Below, piece after piece: positions 27,842-37,409 of a stretch of 64,000 nt of DNA; the first letter of the stretch is position 1; every line of letters begins with the position of its first letter. A program made the position numbers and the translations under genes. This stretch comes from Pseudomonadota bacterium. GTDB lineage: Bacteria; Chloroflexota; UBA5177; JAJPKF01. Under the pieces are notes generated by a model. That model did not search any database. It saw only the letters and a list, made by a program, of their open reading frames with translations, and had not been told where the DNA came from. Location: positions 124,001 through 188,000 of the forward strand of contig JAJPKF010000012.1 in the NCBI GenBank assembly GCA_021323865.1, given 5' to 3'.

Positions 27842-28828
27842 TTAGACGGAGCCGGCGGCGGCAGCGATTCGTTCCGCCCGACCCTTCGCCCCGGCTTGGC
27901 GAATCGCCTCCATGGTGATCGAGCCAATTCGTGCTCCCGCTTCGTCGACGACCGCGACCGACGCTCGGTCAACCCCCAACATTAGAGAAAGTGCATCACG
28001 GAGACTACGGGTACCAAGAATTTCGGTGTCTCCGGCCGCCGGTGGCACAGAATCCATCGCGGACCGGACTGAGATCACGCTGAGCTCACGAAGCACATCA
28101 TTCGTGTTCAAGAGCTCGCGGACGAAGTCGTTTGCCGGATTGGTCAGGATGTTGAATGGAGTGTCGTACTGGACCACGCAGCCCGACTCCATCACCACCA
28201 GCCGGTCCGCAAGCCGAATTGCCTCCTCCACGTCATGGGTGACGAACAGGACCGTCTTTCGTAGACGTCGCTGTATCTGCATCAGCTGGTCCTGAAGATT
28301 TCCTCGGGTGATGGCATCGATGGCCCCGAAGGGCTCGTCCATCAGCATGACGGCCGGGTCGGCGGCCAAGGCGCGGGCCAGCCCCACTCGCTGTTGCTGC
28401 CCTCCGGATAGCTGCCGAGGATAACGCCTCCGATAGCTGGCCGGTTCCAGGCCCACCAGCTCTAACAGCTCATCCGACCGGCTGCGGATCTTGGCCTTTG
28501 GCCACCCGAGCAGCCTCGGGACCGTTTGGACATTTGAGGCAACCGTCAGGTGGGGGAACAATCCAACCTGTTGAATGACGTAGCCCATTCTCCGGCGCAG
28601 GCTCGTCAGGCTCAGCTCTCGAATGTCCGTGCCGTCGAGCGATATGGAGCCGGATGTCGGCTCGATGAGACGGTTGGTCATCTTGAGCAGAGTCGTTTTG
28701 CCGCAGCCGGACGGTCCCAGCAATACGACGAACTCGCCGCTCTCGACTGCCAGCGTCACGTCTACGACCGCGGGCCGACCGGCCTTCTGATAGCTCTTGG
28801 AGACGTGACTGAAGGTCAGCGCGGGCAT
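27842..28828 (-). CDS. Osmoprotectant-type ABC importer, ATPase subunit
   Basis: A 328-residue ATPase of the OpuCA/ProV group. Walker A GPSGCGKTT is at about residue 38, the Q-loop in YVIQQVGLFPHLT, the signature LSGGQQQR, Walker B VMLMDEP, and the switch His in VTHDVEEA. The last 80 residues resemble one or a degraded pair of CBS-like modules, used in OpuA-type systems for ionic-strength or nucleotide sensing. It sits between the substrate-binding protein and the second permease, with no gap to the latter. Confidence 0.88.
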   Translation of the reverse strand: MPALTFSHVSKSYQKAGRPAVVDVTLAVESGEFVVLLGPSGCGKTTLLKMTNRLIEPTSGSISLDGTDIRELSLTSLRRRMGYVIQQVGLFPHLTVASNVQTVPRLLGWPKAKIRSRSDELLELVGLEPASYRRRYPRQLSGGQQQRVGLARALAADPAVMLMDEPFGAIDAITRGNLQDQLMQIQRRLRKTVLFVTHDVEEAIRLADRLVVMESGCVVQYDTPFNILTNPANDFVRELLNTNDVLRELSVISVRSAMDSVPPAAGDTEILGTRSLRDALSLMLGVDRASVAVVDEAGARIGSITMEAIRQAGAKGRAERIAAAAGSV

Positions 28829-28891
28829 CGCGCCTCCGCGAGAGGGCCAAAGCCGGACCGGTCGTTTGAGACCGGTCCGACCTTGACTGGA

Positions 28892-29830
28892 CTAAATGAG
28901 GTGATGGTGCTTCAGGAACGCTCGGGCAACGGCCTGGGGCTGCTTGCCGCCGAAGTCGACCTCGGCGTTCATCTTTCGGAAGTTGGCATTGGTCAGGTAG
29001 GGTGCCAGAGCATTGAGATATCGCTTGACCTTCCCGTGAGCCACCGATGGGCGCACGAACGGCGTCATCTGATCCGGAGGGAACATATGCTTGTCGTCCT
29101 TGAGGGGAAGGAAGTGGTAGTGGAAGATGGCTGAGTCGGTCACGCCGTACCCTTGGACAACGTCGAACTTGCCCGAGATGAGATCGCCGTAGAACGGCCC
29201 GTTGTTGGGGGTGGTGCCACTTGAGGGGCTGGCGAACTCCTTGAACTTCTTCGGGTGATAGATCTTGTTGAATCCAATGAGGCAGTCGGTTCGCTGGGTG
29301 CATTCCAACAGCACTTCGAACCGGATGTGGGGCGCTTGATGCGCTAGGTCCGAGAGCGTCTTCACATGATGCTTCTTGGAGAACTTGTGGGTCGTGACGA
29401 AGACGTTCTGGTCATTGAACTTGTACGCCGGGTTGAGCAGGACGACTCCGAAGTGCTTCTTCTTGAACTCCTTGTTGACGTGGACCCACACCTGGTACGG
29501 AGAGGTCCCCGGCCTGTAGACCTGATTGAGGTCGACGAGCCCGTTTCCGAGATAGTCGGGAACAACGTCAAGTGAACTGCTCTTCAGAGCAGTAAAGATC
29601 TCGTTCTCGGTTCCAAACCCAACATTCGTCTGGACCTTGATGCCGTGATGGGAGAGGATCTCTGAATAGAGCCAGCCGGCGATCTGCTCCTCAGTAAAGT
29701 TGCGGGCACCGATGCGAATCGGGCCACCACTTGCCTCGACAAGGAACATCTCCGGTCCGGCGACGGCTGCAGTGGCGGCCGCGGCCCCCACTCCGGCGAG
29801 AAACGTGCTACGGCTGATCTTTCGGTTCAC
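28892..29830 (-). CDS. Osmoprotectant-type ABC importer, substrate-binding protein
   Basis: A 312-residue exported binding protein of the OpuAC/OsmF type (PF04069). The N-terminus has a basic region, a Ser-rich SRSTFLAGVGAAAATAAVAG segment that could be a Tat-like or Sec signal, and an AxA-type end. The mature part opens with IRIGARNFTEEQIAG, typical of choline/betaine-binding members, and has NPAYKFNDQN and the GYGVTDSAI segments. It starts at GTG. Aromatic cage residues cannot be assigned by eye. It lies 92 nt after the first permease gene. Confidence 0.86.
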   Translation of the reverse strand: MNRKISRSTFLAGVGAAAATAAVAGPEMFLVEASGGPIRIGARNFTEEQIAGWLYSEILSHHGIKVQTNVGFGTENEIFTALKSSSLDVVPDYLGNGLVDLNQVYRPGTSPYQVWVHVNKEFKKKHFGVVLLNPAYKFNDQNVFVTTHKFSKKHHVKTLSDLAHQAPHIRFEVLLECTQRTDCLIGFNKIYHPKKFKEFASPSSGTTPNNGPFYGDLISGKFDVVQGYGVTDSAIFHYHFLPLKDDKHMFPPDQMTPFVRPSVAHGKVKRYLNALAPYLTNANFRKMNAEVDFGGKQPQAVARAFLKHHHLI

Positions 29831-29922
29831 AGTGTTGTGTCTCTCCTTCTCAAATCAGCTTGGTCTTGTGCAATCTTCGCGGCGAGATCGTATCCGTTTG
29901 CCCTCCTCATCCGTGTAATCCC

Positions 29923-30699
29923 TCACCCGGAAGGTGGGGTAACGAGTCTCTGCATGCCGGCGAGCAAGACCTCAGCCAGCAGAGCTATGCCGGCAATCGA
30001 AGAAACGGCAAGTACAAGTGCCTGGTTCCCGCTTGTGGTGTTGAGGAAGTCGACGGCATAGACCACCTCATACCCAAGCGTGGTGAAACCGATGAACTGT
30101 GCAATCGTGGCGCTTGCGATGACCTCTACCGTTGCGGTGCGCAAACCCGCCACAACTACCGGAGCAGCCAGCGGTGTCTCGATGCGCAGCAACGTCTGTA
30201 ACCGACTCATACCCATGCCGTTCGCGGCTTCGACGACGGCTCGATCGACACCGGCGTATCCGGCCGTGGTGTTCAGAAAGATGGGTGCGCTCGCCAGAAT
30301 GGTCAGGGCGATGATGGCAGGACGTTCCCCAAGGCCTAATGCCGGCCACATGAGGAACATGATGGCGATACCTGGTATCCCGCGCGCGATTCCGATAACA
30401 TTCGTGGCAATCACGCTGACCGGGCGAATCCGTGACGCTATGACGCCCAGCGGGACACAAATCGCCGATGCCAGTCCCACCGAGATCAGGGTGATGGAGA
30501 TGTGGTTCAACAGATGGGACCCGTAGTCCTCATTCGGCGTATGGGCAAAGGTAACCGCCGGCCGCAGGATCGGGAACGTGTTGAAAAAAAATGTCCCGAG
30601 CGGATGCCCGGGAACTGATAGGTACGAGATGACCGCCGCCATAAGAGCGGCAAGTATGCCGAGCCCGAGACGACGTCGTGGACGCACGAGCCCGCTCAT
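29923..30699 (-). CDS. Osmoprotectant-type ABC importer, second permease
   Basis: A 258-residue OpuBD/OpuCD-like permease with about six membrane segments. The EAA loop reads DRAVVEAANGMGMSRLQTLLRIETPLAAPVV. It is the first gene of the importer operon (permease, binding protein, ATPase, permease). This order with two permeases matches the OpuB/OpuC class rather than ProVWX. The upstream 207 bp (30700-30906) contain a TAAAAT-like -10 near 30875 on the minus strand but no convincing -35. Confidence 0.85.
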   Translation of the reverse strand: MSGLVRPRRRLGLGILAALMAAVISYLSVPGHPLGTFFFNTFPILRPAVTFAHTPNEDYGSHLLNHISITLISVGLASAICVPLGVIASRIRPVSVIATNVIGIARGIPGIAIMFLMWPALGLGERPAIIALTILASAPIFLNTTAGYAGVDRAVVEAANGMGMSRLQTLLRIETPLAAPVVVAGLRTATVEVIASATIAQFIGFTTLGYEVVYAVDFLNTTSGNQALVLAVSSIAGIALLAEVLLAGMQRLVTPPSG

Positions 30700-30906
30700 C
30701 GAAGGAAGTCGCCACCTGGCGGCGAGATGCCGGTTCTTCGCAGCACGCCATCTCTTCTGCCGGGCAGGCGCGGGGCATGAACCAACACCGACCAGCTCTC
30801 AATGGGCCATGGCCGGCGGCGACGCCGACGGCTGCAGCCGCTCCTGGTCGACGAGGATGACCGATTCATCCAGTATTTTACCGAATAGTCTGTCGACCGC
30901 TCTTTA

Positions 30907-32061
30907 CTACCGATCGGATAACTCTTCCGGCGCTTCGTCTCCCCGGCCGAGAGCATAGGCCCGACGGCTGACCAGTCGATACACATCGAACATCTGCGTC
31001 CGCCATTCATCGGATTGTCCACGAATCGGCAGCGGCCCCAACCGACGCAGCAAACCTCCCGGCGCGGGACTGGGGGCGATGTGAATCGGGAACTCCGAAA
31101 GTGACCCGGATCCACGCCAGAACGACTCGACGCCGGGTGTCGGTGCCTCACTTCCCCGCGGAATCAGTGGCAGGGTGTTCAGCACCGAGTCGCCTGGGCG
31201 GCCCTTGAGGGCCTTGACTATGTCCTGCCGTGTTCGACCACGAAGCTCAAACAGGACAAACGGATCTCGATCGAATTCTTGGCCGAGAACATAGTGCACT
31301 GCAGCTATGTGCTTGCATGGGCTTATTTCATCGGGACAGCTACAGGCCATGCTGAAGGCCGCGGAATTCTTCGGTATGAGAGCTACATCGGCTGCGTTAA
31401 AGATATCCTCGATGTTCTGAGGCATGTCGCCGGCGAGTAGCTTGGCGGCATAAAGAGCCTGCCGCCCCAGGCGTTTGATGACCCGGTCCCACTGCTCATC
31501 AGAAAGCTGCTCGAGACCGATCTCGACCTTGTACGGCCACGGACGCGATCCCTGCACTCTGGCCGTGATGAGGCCCGGGTTCACCTCGAGGTCAAGCACA
31601 TTACCACGCCGGGCATAGTCTCGGCCACGCTCTAGTCGGCCTGCCCATCCGAAACGTTCCAGCGCCGCGAGCCACCGTCGCGCCCACCACTTACTTCCAA
31701 ACTCCATTGACTGCTGACGTCGCGCCGGAAGTCGGACGGCGGCCCGACCACGCCCGGCCGGCTTTCGCCTCGCAGCCTGGCCAGCCCGACCTTGTGTGGA
31801 TCGACGCCTCGGGAGCTGCTCTGTTGTTTGGGCGCCCGACGCCTCAACGCCCGCCGCACCTGGACCTCGCCGCGAGGGGCGTCGTCGCCTGCTGCCTCGC
31901 CGCGGTTGGCTCCCTTGGGCGCCGCTCGTAGCCCGTGCGGGTTCGGATGCCCCGGTTTGGCCGGATGCCAGCGTCTCTTGTTGCGGATCAGTCGTCGTTC
32001 GTCGCGGTGCTCGACGTCTGCGTTTGACTGGCTCCGCGGACACATCTCCTGAATTCTCCAT
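30907..32061 (-). CDS. SWIM zinc-finger protein, partner of the SNF2 ATPase
   Basis: A 384-residue protein. The first 115 residues are a highly basic, Arg/Pro/Ser-rich, probably disordered region. The folded part contains a SWIM-type CxCx(n)CxH motif: ACSCPDEISPCKHIAAVHYVL, about residues 243-263. In other bacteria SWIM proteins of this type sit next to SNF2-family ATPases and are thought to bind DNA or RNA for them. Its ATG directly follows the SNF2 stop (TAAATG), so the pair is translationally coupled. The basic N-terminus suggests nucleic-acid binding. Confidence 0.87.
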   Translation of the reverse strand: MENSGDVSAEPVKRRRRAPRRTTTDPQQETLASGQTGASEPARATSGAQGSQPRRGSRRRRPSRRGPGAAGVEASGAQTTEQLPRRRSTQGRAGQAARRKPAGRGRAAVRLPARRQQSMEFGSKWWARRWLAALERFGWAGRLERGRDYARRGNVLDLEVNPGLITARVQGSRPWPYKVEIGLEQLSDEQWDRVIKRLGRQALYAAKLLAGDMPQNIEDIFNAADVALIPKNSAAFSMACSCPDEISPCKHIAAVHYVLGQEFDRDPFVLFELRGRTRQDIVKALKGRPGDSVLNTLPLIPRGSEAPTPGVESFWRGSGSLSEFPIHIAPSPAPGGLLRRLGPLPIRGQSDEWRTQMFDVYRLVSRRAYALGRGDEAPEELSDR

Positions 32062-35000
32062 TTACGCCGTCGCCCCGAGGTAATCGCGACTCAGGTGCAG
32101 GAGATCATGCAGCTCGGTGGTCGAGAGCTCAGTGATCCAGCTCTCTCCCGTGCCGACGATCTCGCCCGCAAGCGCCCGCTTGCTGTCCAACATCTCGTCC
32201 ACGTGCTCCTCGAGCGTGCCCATGGTAATCAGCTTATGCACCTGTACGTCCCGAGTTTGTCCGATCCGGAAGGCTCGATCGGTTGCCTGCTCCTCCACGG
32301 CGGGATTCCACCAACGATCGAAGTGGAATACGTGGTTTGCCCGGGTGAGATTCAACCCGGTTCCTCCGGCTCGCAGTGAGAGGAGAAAGACCATTGGACC
32401 GCGACCCGGACTCTGGAAGCGTTGAATCAGGCGTTCCCGCATGTAGCGTGGGGTGCCGCCGTGCAGATAGAGGATTGGGCAGCCGAGCTCCTGCTCTAGG
32501 AATCGCTGCAGCTTTCGACCGAACTCGGCGAACTGAGTGAACACGAGCGCGCTGTCCCCCTCGGCCACCACCTCCTCGAGCATCTCTTGGAGCCGCTGAA
32601 GCTTGCCGGACTGCTGCGTAACGAGGGTATCCTCACCAAGAACATGGCCGGGATGGTTGCAAATCTGCTTCAGCTTCGTGAGCGTGGCCAGGATAAGGCC
32701 CCGCCGCTGGATCCCATCGGCGGAATCGACCTTGTTCAGCATGTCGTTTACGGTCTTCTCGTAGAGATCCGCCTGAACCGGAGCGAGCGAGCAGTACACC
32801 TTCATTTCCATCTTCTCCGGGAGGTCCGCGATAACCGTCGGATCCGTCTTTACCCGCCGAAGAATGAATGGATGCACAAGCTTTCTGAGCTGACGCGCGG
32901 CATCCGTGTCACCGCCCCGCTCGATTGGGAGCGCGAACCGCTTCTGGAAATTGTCGAGTGAGCCCAGATAGTCGGGATTCAGATAGTCCATGATCGACCA
33001 GAGCTCCGAGAGCCGGTTCTCTACGGGTGTGCCCGTGAGGGCGATTCGAAACGAAGCGGGAATCTGCCGGATGGCCTTTGCCTGACGCGTTTCCGGGTTC
33101 TTCACGTTCTGCGCTTCGTCCAGGACCACGCCGTACCACCCGACAGCCTTGAGATCATCGAGGTCACGAGCCACCAACGAATAGGTGCTGATAACGATGT
33201 CCGTTTGGGCGGCGTTGCGCCGGAAGTTCGACCCCGTCGATCTTCCGGGACCGTGATGGAGCAGCACTCGCAACGAGGGCCCGAATCTCTTCAGCTCGTG
33301 AACCCAGTTGCCTGCCACCGACATGGGGCAGATGAGGAGCACCGGGCCCTGTAGCGTCTCCAGCTCCTGTCGATGCAGCAGGAGGGCAATCAGCTCGACG
33401 GTTTTCCCCAATCCCATATCGTCGGCCAGAATTGCCCCGAACCCGTGACCGACCATGAAATCCATCCAACCGGCTCCCCGCTTCTGGTACGGTCGCAGTT
33501 CGCCTCGCAAGCTGGGCGGATTGATTTCCGATGTCCGGGCACGTCCTCCAACGAACTCGTCGAGCCACCCCTCGAATTCAACCCGGTCGATAGCCAGCCC
33601 CATCACCTCTTCTTGCGAGGCCAGATCGAGAGCTTGCATCAGGGTCGCGTGTCCGTTCTGCCGCTGTGCCGACCAAAATCGCTGAACTCGCTCCGCCTCC
33701 TCCGTCGGCAGCTCGAGCCACTCGTTCTTCATCCGGATGAGCGGCGTCTTCATGCGGACCAGCCGGCCAAACCCTTCGGGGGACAGCGGCCGTCCCCCGA
33801 GCACAACTTGCCAACGGAATCGAACGGGCGCCGAGAATCCCCCTGCTCCCGCATCGTCCTCTATCGGCAGAACCCGAATGCGCCAGGTGAGTCCGGTCCG
33901 CCTCCGGCTCCACCAGCCCGGTGCAATGACGCCGATATCGCTGTCCTCAAGTGTCGTTGCCGCCTGCTTGAGAAAGGTGTAGGCGTCATGAACCGAGAGG
34001 CGGACCATCTCGGGATGTTGGTTCCTGAGGCCTTTGGAAATGGGCGGGAACACGCGGGCAGCCAGCCCGAGATCGTAGAGCAGCTTCTCCTGAGGGCGCC
34101 GATACTTGTCGCGAACCAGGTCCCACATGCGGCCTCTCTCGCGCCAGACCTGACCGGCCGGGACCAGTTCCCGGGGATTGTCGACCGATTGCAGGAAGAA
34201 GGTCAGAGTCCACTCGTCTGCGCCCTCCTTTGGAGGCCGCAGCCGGAGACAGGTTCGGAATCCCAATGCATCAGGCGTCTCAAACAGCGGCTCCAGCCAC
34301 TGTTCAAGTGCGGGTCGTATCCGCTCGGCATGGGGTACCGGGCGAGGGGTTCCAGCGGTGAGCGAGGCTAGCCAGCTTCGGACTGCGGCCGCAGTCCCCT
34401 CACTTGAGGACGAGGAACGCAGCCCTCCATATCGCTCACCCAGCCACTCCCTGGCGAGGCTGTCGACCGCATAGGCGATGAATTCGAACAAGAGATCGCT
34501 TGGAGATAAGTCGGCGGAATCCTGATTGGTAACGGCCTTGCAGGCTGCCGGCATAATAGAGGCCAACTCTTCAAAGCGGGCCCGGTCGGGCCCCTGCAGC
34601 AGTGGCACCCACCGGCCCACCGCGACATCTCCGGTTTGGCCCAGAACAGGAATGATGCGTTCGCGCGCCATCAGCTCAAGCGCCAAGCGTGCGGCTGTCC
34701 GCCAGTACAACAAGTCTTCGCCAAGTCGAACGGGGCCATCCTCGATCTCAACCAGGCAACGGACCGCCTCCCCGGCGGCCAGGGCTAAACCGGTCACCTC
34801 CACCGGTTGCATGGTTACATTTCCGTTCATCTCGCTGTGGGTGGACGGCAGGGGATGCGAGTCGATGGCCGGGACCAGCAGGGCTACTCTGCTCGCATGG
34901 CCTCGCGCGCCGCATCCCTCCAGGGCCGCCCGAACCTCTGAGCTCGGCAGGCTGAAGCGGCCCGTATCGCTGCCGTCCTCGCCCCACAAGACGAGGGACG

Positions 35001-35109
35001 GGTCGTCTCCACTGCGCCAGATGGCATGCAGGATCGGCAGCGCTCGCTCTAAGCCCGCGCCTTCCCGTGGCCGTAGCTCTGAGTCCGCCTCTTGCTCGAG
35101 TAGGGTCAC
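32062..35109 (-). CDS. SNF2-family DNA-dependent ATPase
   Basis: A 1015-residue protein with a bacterial SNF2-associated region in the first 550 residues and a C-terminal SNF2 helicase core. Motif I reads DDMGLGKTVE, motif II DEAQN, motif III LTGTPVENRLSEL, and the C-lobe carries LSLRAGGTGLNLT and the ATDRAFRIGQ motif VI. These ATPases translocate on double-stranded DNA. Bacterial members act in transcription recycling (RapA) or have undefined roles in genome maintenance. It starts at GTG and is coupled to the SWIM gene. The upstream 554 bp to the PPi-PFK gene contain no other gene I can support. Confidence 0.92.
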   Translation of the reverse strand: MTLLEQEADSELRPREGAGLERALPILHAIWRSGDDPSLVLWGEDGSDTGRFSLPSSEVRAALEGCGARGHASRVALLVPAIDSHPLPSTHSEMNGNVTMQPVEVTGLALAAGEAVRCLVEIEDGPVRLGEDLLYWRTAARLALELMARERIIPVLGQTGDVAVGRWVPLLQGPDRARFEELASIMPAACKAVTNQDSADLSPSDLLFEFIAYAVDSLAREWLGERYGGLRSSSSSEGTAAAVRSWLASLTAGTPRPVPHAERIRPALEQWLEPLFETPDALGFRTCLRLRPPKEGADEWTLTFFLQSVDNPRELVPAGQVWRERGRMWDLVRDKYRRPQEKLLYDLGLAARVFPPISKGLRNQHPEMVRLSVHDAYTFLKQAATTLEDSDIGVIAPGWWSRRRTGLTWRIRVLPIEDDAGAGGFSAPVRFRWQVVLGGRPLSPEGFGRLVRMKTPLIRMKNEWLELPTEEAERVQRFWSAQRQNGHATLMQALDLASQEEVMGLAIDRVEFEGWLDEFVGGRARTSEINPPSLRGELRPYQKRGAGWMDFMVGHGFGAILADDMGLGKTVELIALLLHRQELETLQGPVLLICPMSVAGNWVHELKRFGPSLRVLLHHGPGRSTGSNFRRNAAQTDIVISTYSLVARDLDDLKAVGWYGVVLDEAQNVKNPETRQAKAIRQIPASFRIALTGTPVENRLSELWSIMDYLNPDYLGSLDNFQKRFALPIERGGDTDAARQLRKLVHPFILRRVKTDPTVIADLPEKMEMKVYCSLAPVQADLYEKTVNDMLNKVDSADGIQRRGLILATLTKLKQICNHPGHVLGEDTLVTQQSGKLQRLQEMLEEVVAEGDSALVFTQFAEFGRKLQRFLEQELGCPILYLHGGTPRYMRERLIQRFQSPGRGPMVFLLSLRAGGTGLNLTRANHVFHFDRWWNPAVEEQATDRAFRIGQTRDVQVHKLITMGTLEEHVDEMLDSKRALAGEIVGTGESWITELSTTELHDLLHLSRDYLGATA

Positions 35110-35595
35110 GGGAAGAACTGCGCCTCGAGTCCTGACCGGAGGAAAGAAGAGTCCCCGGTCACGATTTCATGTGGCCGCGCGAATACGAGGGACTTGGGCA
35201 TACTCGAAATCGCGCGCTCAGCCAGATAGGTGTGAGCAAATGCTCCAATTCAATACGATGACAGTCTCGAATCCAGCGCAATTCGATCGAGGGCGCTGCT
35301 CAGTGACGTTTCTCACCGGCTTTTCTCGATGTTGGCGTCCACAACCCGTGGGTCTGAAGCTCTCCCAAGGACAGCTTCAAATCGTCGGAGAGGTCCGGCT
35401 CCTCACGGCTACTATGGAAATCGCCACCAGGTTCACCAATAGCCTGGCGTGGGTTGTCCCTCGCGCTTGGTTAAGAACCTGCGGGCCTGGCTCTAATCGG
35501 AGCCCTATCCCGAGGAATTGTTGCACACTCGACCTCGGGTTCGCGAATGCATTCATCGACGCCGGTCAAACGCCTTGATCCAAAGGCTGGCTTGA

Positions 35596-35623
35596 TTCAC
35601 CGGCAACGGCCACTCGCGATAAT
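35596..35623 (+). promoter_or_regulatory. Candidate promoter of the phosphofructokinase gene
   Basis: TTCACC and GATAAT separated by 16 bp lie about 40 bp before the phosphofructokinase ATG. Both hexamers are partial matches. The rest of the 554-bp interval 35110-35663 shows no supported gene, RNA or repeat. Confidence 0.4.
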
Positions 35624-35663
35624 TGCAGGTACTGAATACGGGGTGCACTGAGGAGAGCGAACC

Positions 35664-36806
35664 ATGCGGATTGGAGTGCTGACCGGCGGGGGAGACGTGC
35701 CGGGACTGAATCCATGCATCAAAGCAATCGTCGACCGGGCAACGCACGATGGTCACTCGGTCCTCGGGATCCGGCGAGGTTGGGCAGGCTTACTCGAGTA
35801 CGACATAAACGCCGAGGACAACTCGGCTTGCGTGATTCCCCTCACCCCCGACCGCGTGCGAACCATCGATCGCTACGGCGGTACGTATCTCCATACCTCG
35901 CGGACCAATCCGGGCCGTGTCTCCACCTCCGGCCTGCCCCCGTTCCTGCCCGCGCCCGTCGGCAATCCGCCCTACGACTGCACGGCTCACGTGTTGGGTG
36001 TGATCAATCACCTAGGCATCGACGTGCTTTTGCCCATCGGAGGCGACGACACCCTGGGGTATGGTTTGCATCTTCATCGCCAGGGAGCACGGGTCGTTGC
36101 GATCCCCAAGACCATGGACAACGACGTTCATGGAACCGACTACTGCATTGGCTTCTCGACGGCCATCACCCGCAGCGTGGAGTACCTGCATGCGCTCCGT
36201 ACGACCATCGGCTCTCATGAACGGGTCGGGATCGTGGAACTCTTCGGCCGCAACTCAGGAGAAACGGCGCTTGTCGCCGCATACCTTGCAGACACGGACC
36301 GGGCCCTGATCCCTGAGGTTCCCGTTGACCTCGAGCACTTGGCGCGGCTCGTTGTCCAAGACCGGGAATCCAATCCCTCGCATTATGCTCTACTGGCGGT
36401 CTCGGAAGGCGCCGTGCTCTCTGGCGGTTCGGTTGTCGAAAGTGGCCAGGAAGACGCGTATGGTCACCGCAAACTGGGCGGAATTGGTCAGATTCTAAGC
36501 GACGGGCTCAAGGCTCTGACGGGGATCGGCATCGTGTACCAACAACTGGCCTACCTCATGCGATCGGGTGCTCCCGATTCGCTTGATCGAATGGTGGCGA
36601 CCAGCTATGGCAATCTGGCTCTGGAGCTTGCGCTCCGCGGTGAGTCCGGCATGATGGTCGGCCTCAAGGACGGGCTTTACACGAAAATGCCCATCGAGGT
36701 CATCGGCGAGGGCCTTAAACGGGTTGACGTCGGGGAGCTATACGATCCGGACGAATACCGACCCCTGGTCCGGCATCTCATCGGCAAGCCGATGTTCCTC
36801 TACTAG
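35664..36806 (+). CDS. Phosphofructokinase, PPi-dependent type
   Basis: A 380-residue PfkA-superfamily enzyme. The donor-site signature is GGDDT at residues 126-130 and PKTMDND at 148-154. In ATP-PFK the equivalents are GGDGS and PGTIDND. Asp129 and Lys149 are the two changes known to confer pyrophosphate use. I therefore call it a PPi-dependent 6-phosphofructokinase, reversible between fructose 6-phosphate and fructose 1,6-bisphosphate. The N-terminal [13 protein letters not shown] and substrate segment GRNSGETA fit the family. GGAG lies 8 nt before the ATG. A PPi-producing/consuming ppdK lies 17 kb away. Confidence 0.9.
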   Translation: MRIGVLTGGGDVPGLNPCIKAIVDRATHDGHSVLGIRRGWAGLLEYDINAEDNSACVIPLTPDRVRTIDRYGGTYLHTSRTNPGRVSTSGLPPFLPAPVGNPPYDCTAHVLGVINHLGIDVLLPIGGDDTLGYGLHLHRQGARVVAIPKTMDNDVHGTDYCIGFSTAITRSVEYLHALRTTIGSHERVGIVELFGRNSGETALVAAYLADTDRALIPEVPVDLEHLARLVVQDRESNPSHYALLAVSEGAVLSGGSVVESGQEDAYGHRKLGGIGQILSDGLKALTGIGIVYQQLAYLMRSGAPDSLDRMVATSYGNLALELALRGESGMMVGLKDGLYTKMPIEVIGEGLKRVDVGELYDPDEYRPLVRHLIGKPMFLY

Positions 36807-36870
36807 CTCCCGAAGTCGGCTCGGGCGTTGTCGGGTTCGTCTCACGACTGCGGAGCTGGAGCCAGACGCC

Positions 36871-37371
36871 CTAGGTTCTGATTAGGGAAACGACCACGTT
36901 TCGGGGGCGAGGTCGGTCAAGCTCCACCAGGAAGATCCGCTGCCAGCGGCCCAGCATGAGTCTCCCGCCTACTACCGGGATGGACTCGCTGGCGTTGAGT
37001 AACAGATGCTGACAGTGCGAATGCGCATTGGGGCACTCATCTTCCTCGATGTTGACCGTTCGAATCGAGAAGTCGTTGTGCCGGTAGTACTGGTCGCGCG
37101 GCGCAATTCCGCACAGAAACTGCTCCATATCCCGCAACAGCTCCGGCTCGTTTTCGTTGAGTTTGATAGAGGCCGTTGTGTGCTGGGACGTGACCACGGC
37201 AAGGCCGGACTCCATGCGCGCTTCGTCCAAGACATGTGCAATCGTCTCTGTTATGTCGACGAACTCTGGGGCACGCGTCGTGTGGACCGTGATGACGGCG
37301 TGAGGGTTGGCACGCGGCGCTACGACTTCGATGCGTGGCTCCCCGACCGGCGATTCCACCATGAACGGCAT
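36871..37371 (-). CDS. YjbQ/UPF0047 family protein
   Basis: A 166-residue protein with the UPF0047 pattern: a central TSQHTTASIKLNENEPELLRDM block, then HNDFSIRTVNIEEDE..NAHSHCQHLLLN, and GRLMLGRWQRIFLVELDRPR near the end. The conserved His and Glu residues likely bind metal. Family members have been linked to weak thiamine-phosphate synthase activity, but the physiological role is unsettled. ATG 37371 has GGGAG 8 nt upstream; a GTG five codons earlier (37386) is an alternative. It follows the sigma-linked membrane gene by about 40 nt and may be the last gene of that operon. Confidence 0.85.
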   Translation of the reverse strand: MPFMVESPVGEPRIEVVAPRANPHAVITVHTTRAPEFVDITETIAHVLDEARMESGLAVVTSQHTTASIKLNENEPELLRDMEQFLCGIAPRDQYYRHNDFSIRTVNIEEDECPNAHSHCQHLLLNASESIPVVGGRLMLGRWQRIFLVELDRPRPRNVVVSLIRT

Positions 37372-37409
37372 CGGCTCTACTCCCACCGGCAGACCACCCG
37401 CTGGTACAA

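Noticed and set aside
34526-35578. Plus-strand frame of 350 codons over the SNF2 start and the following interval
   Set aside because: The first half is the SNF2 complement and the second half has no domain-like features or SD.
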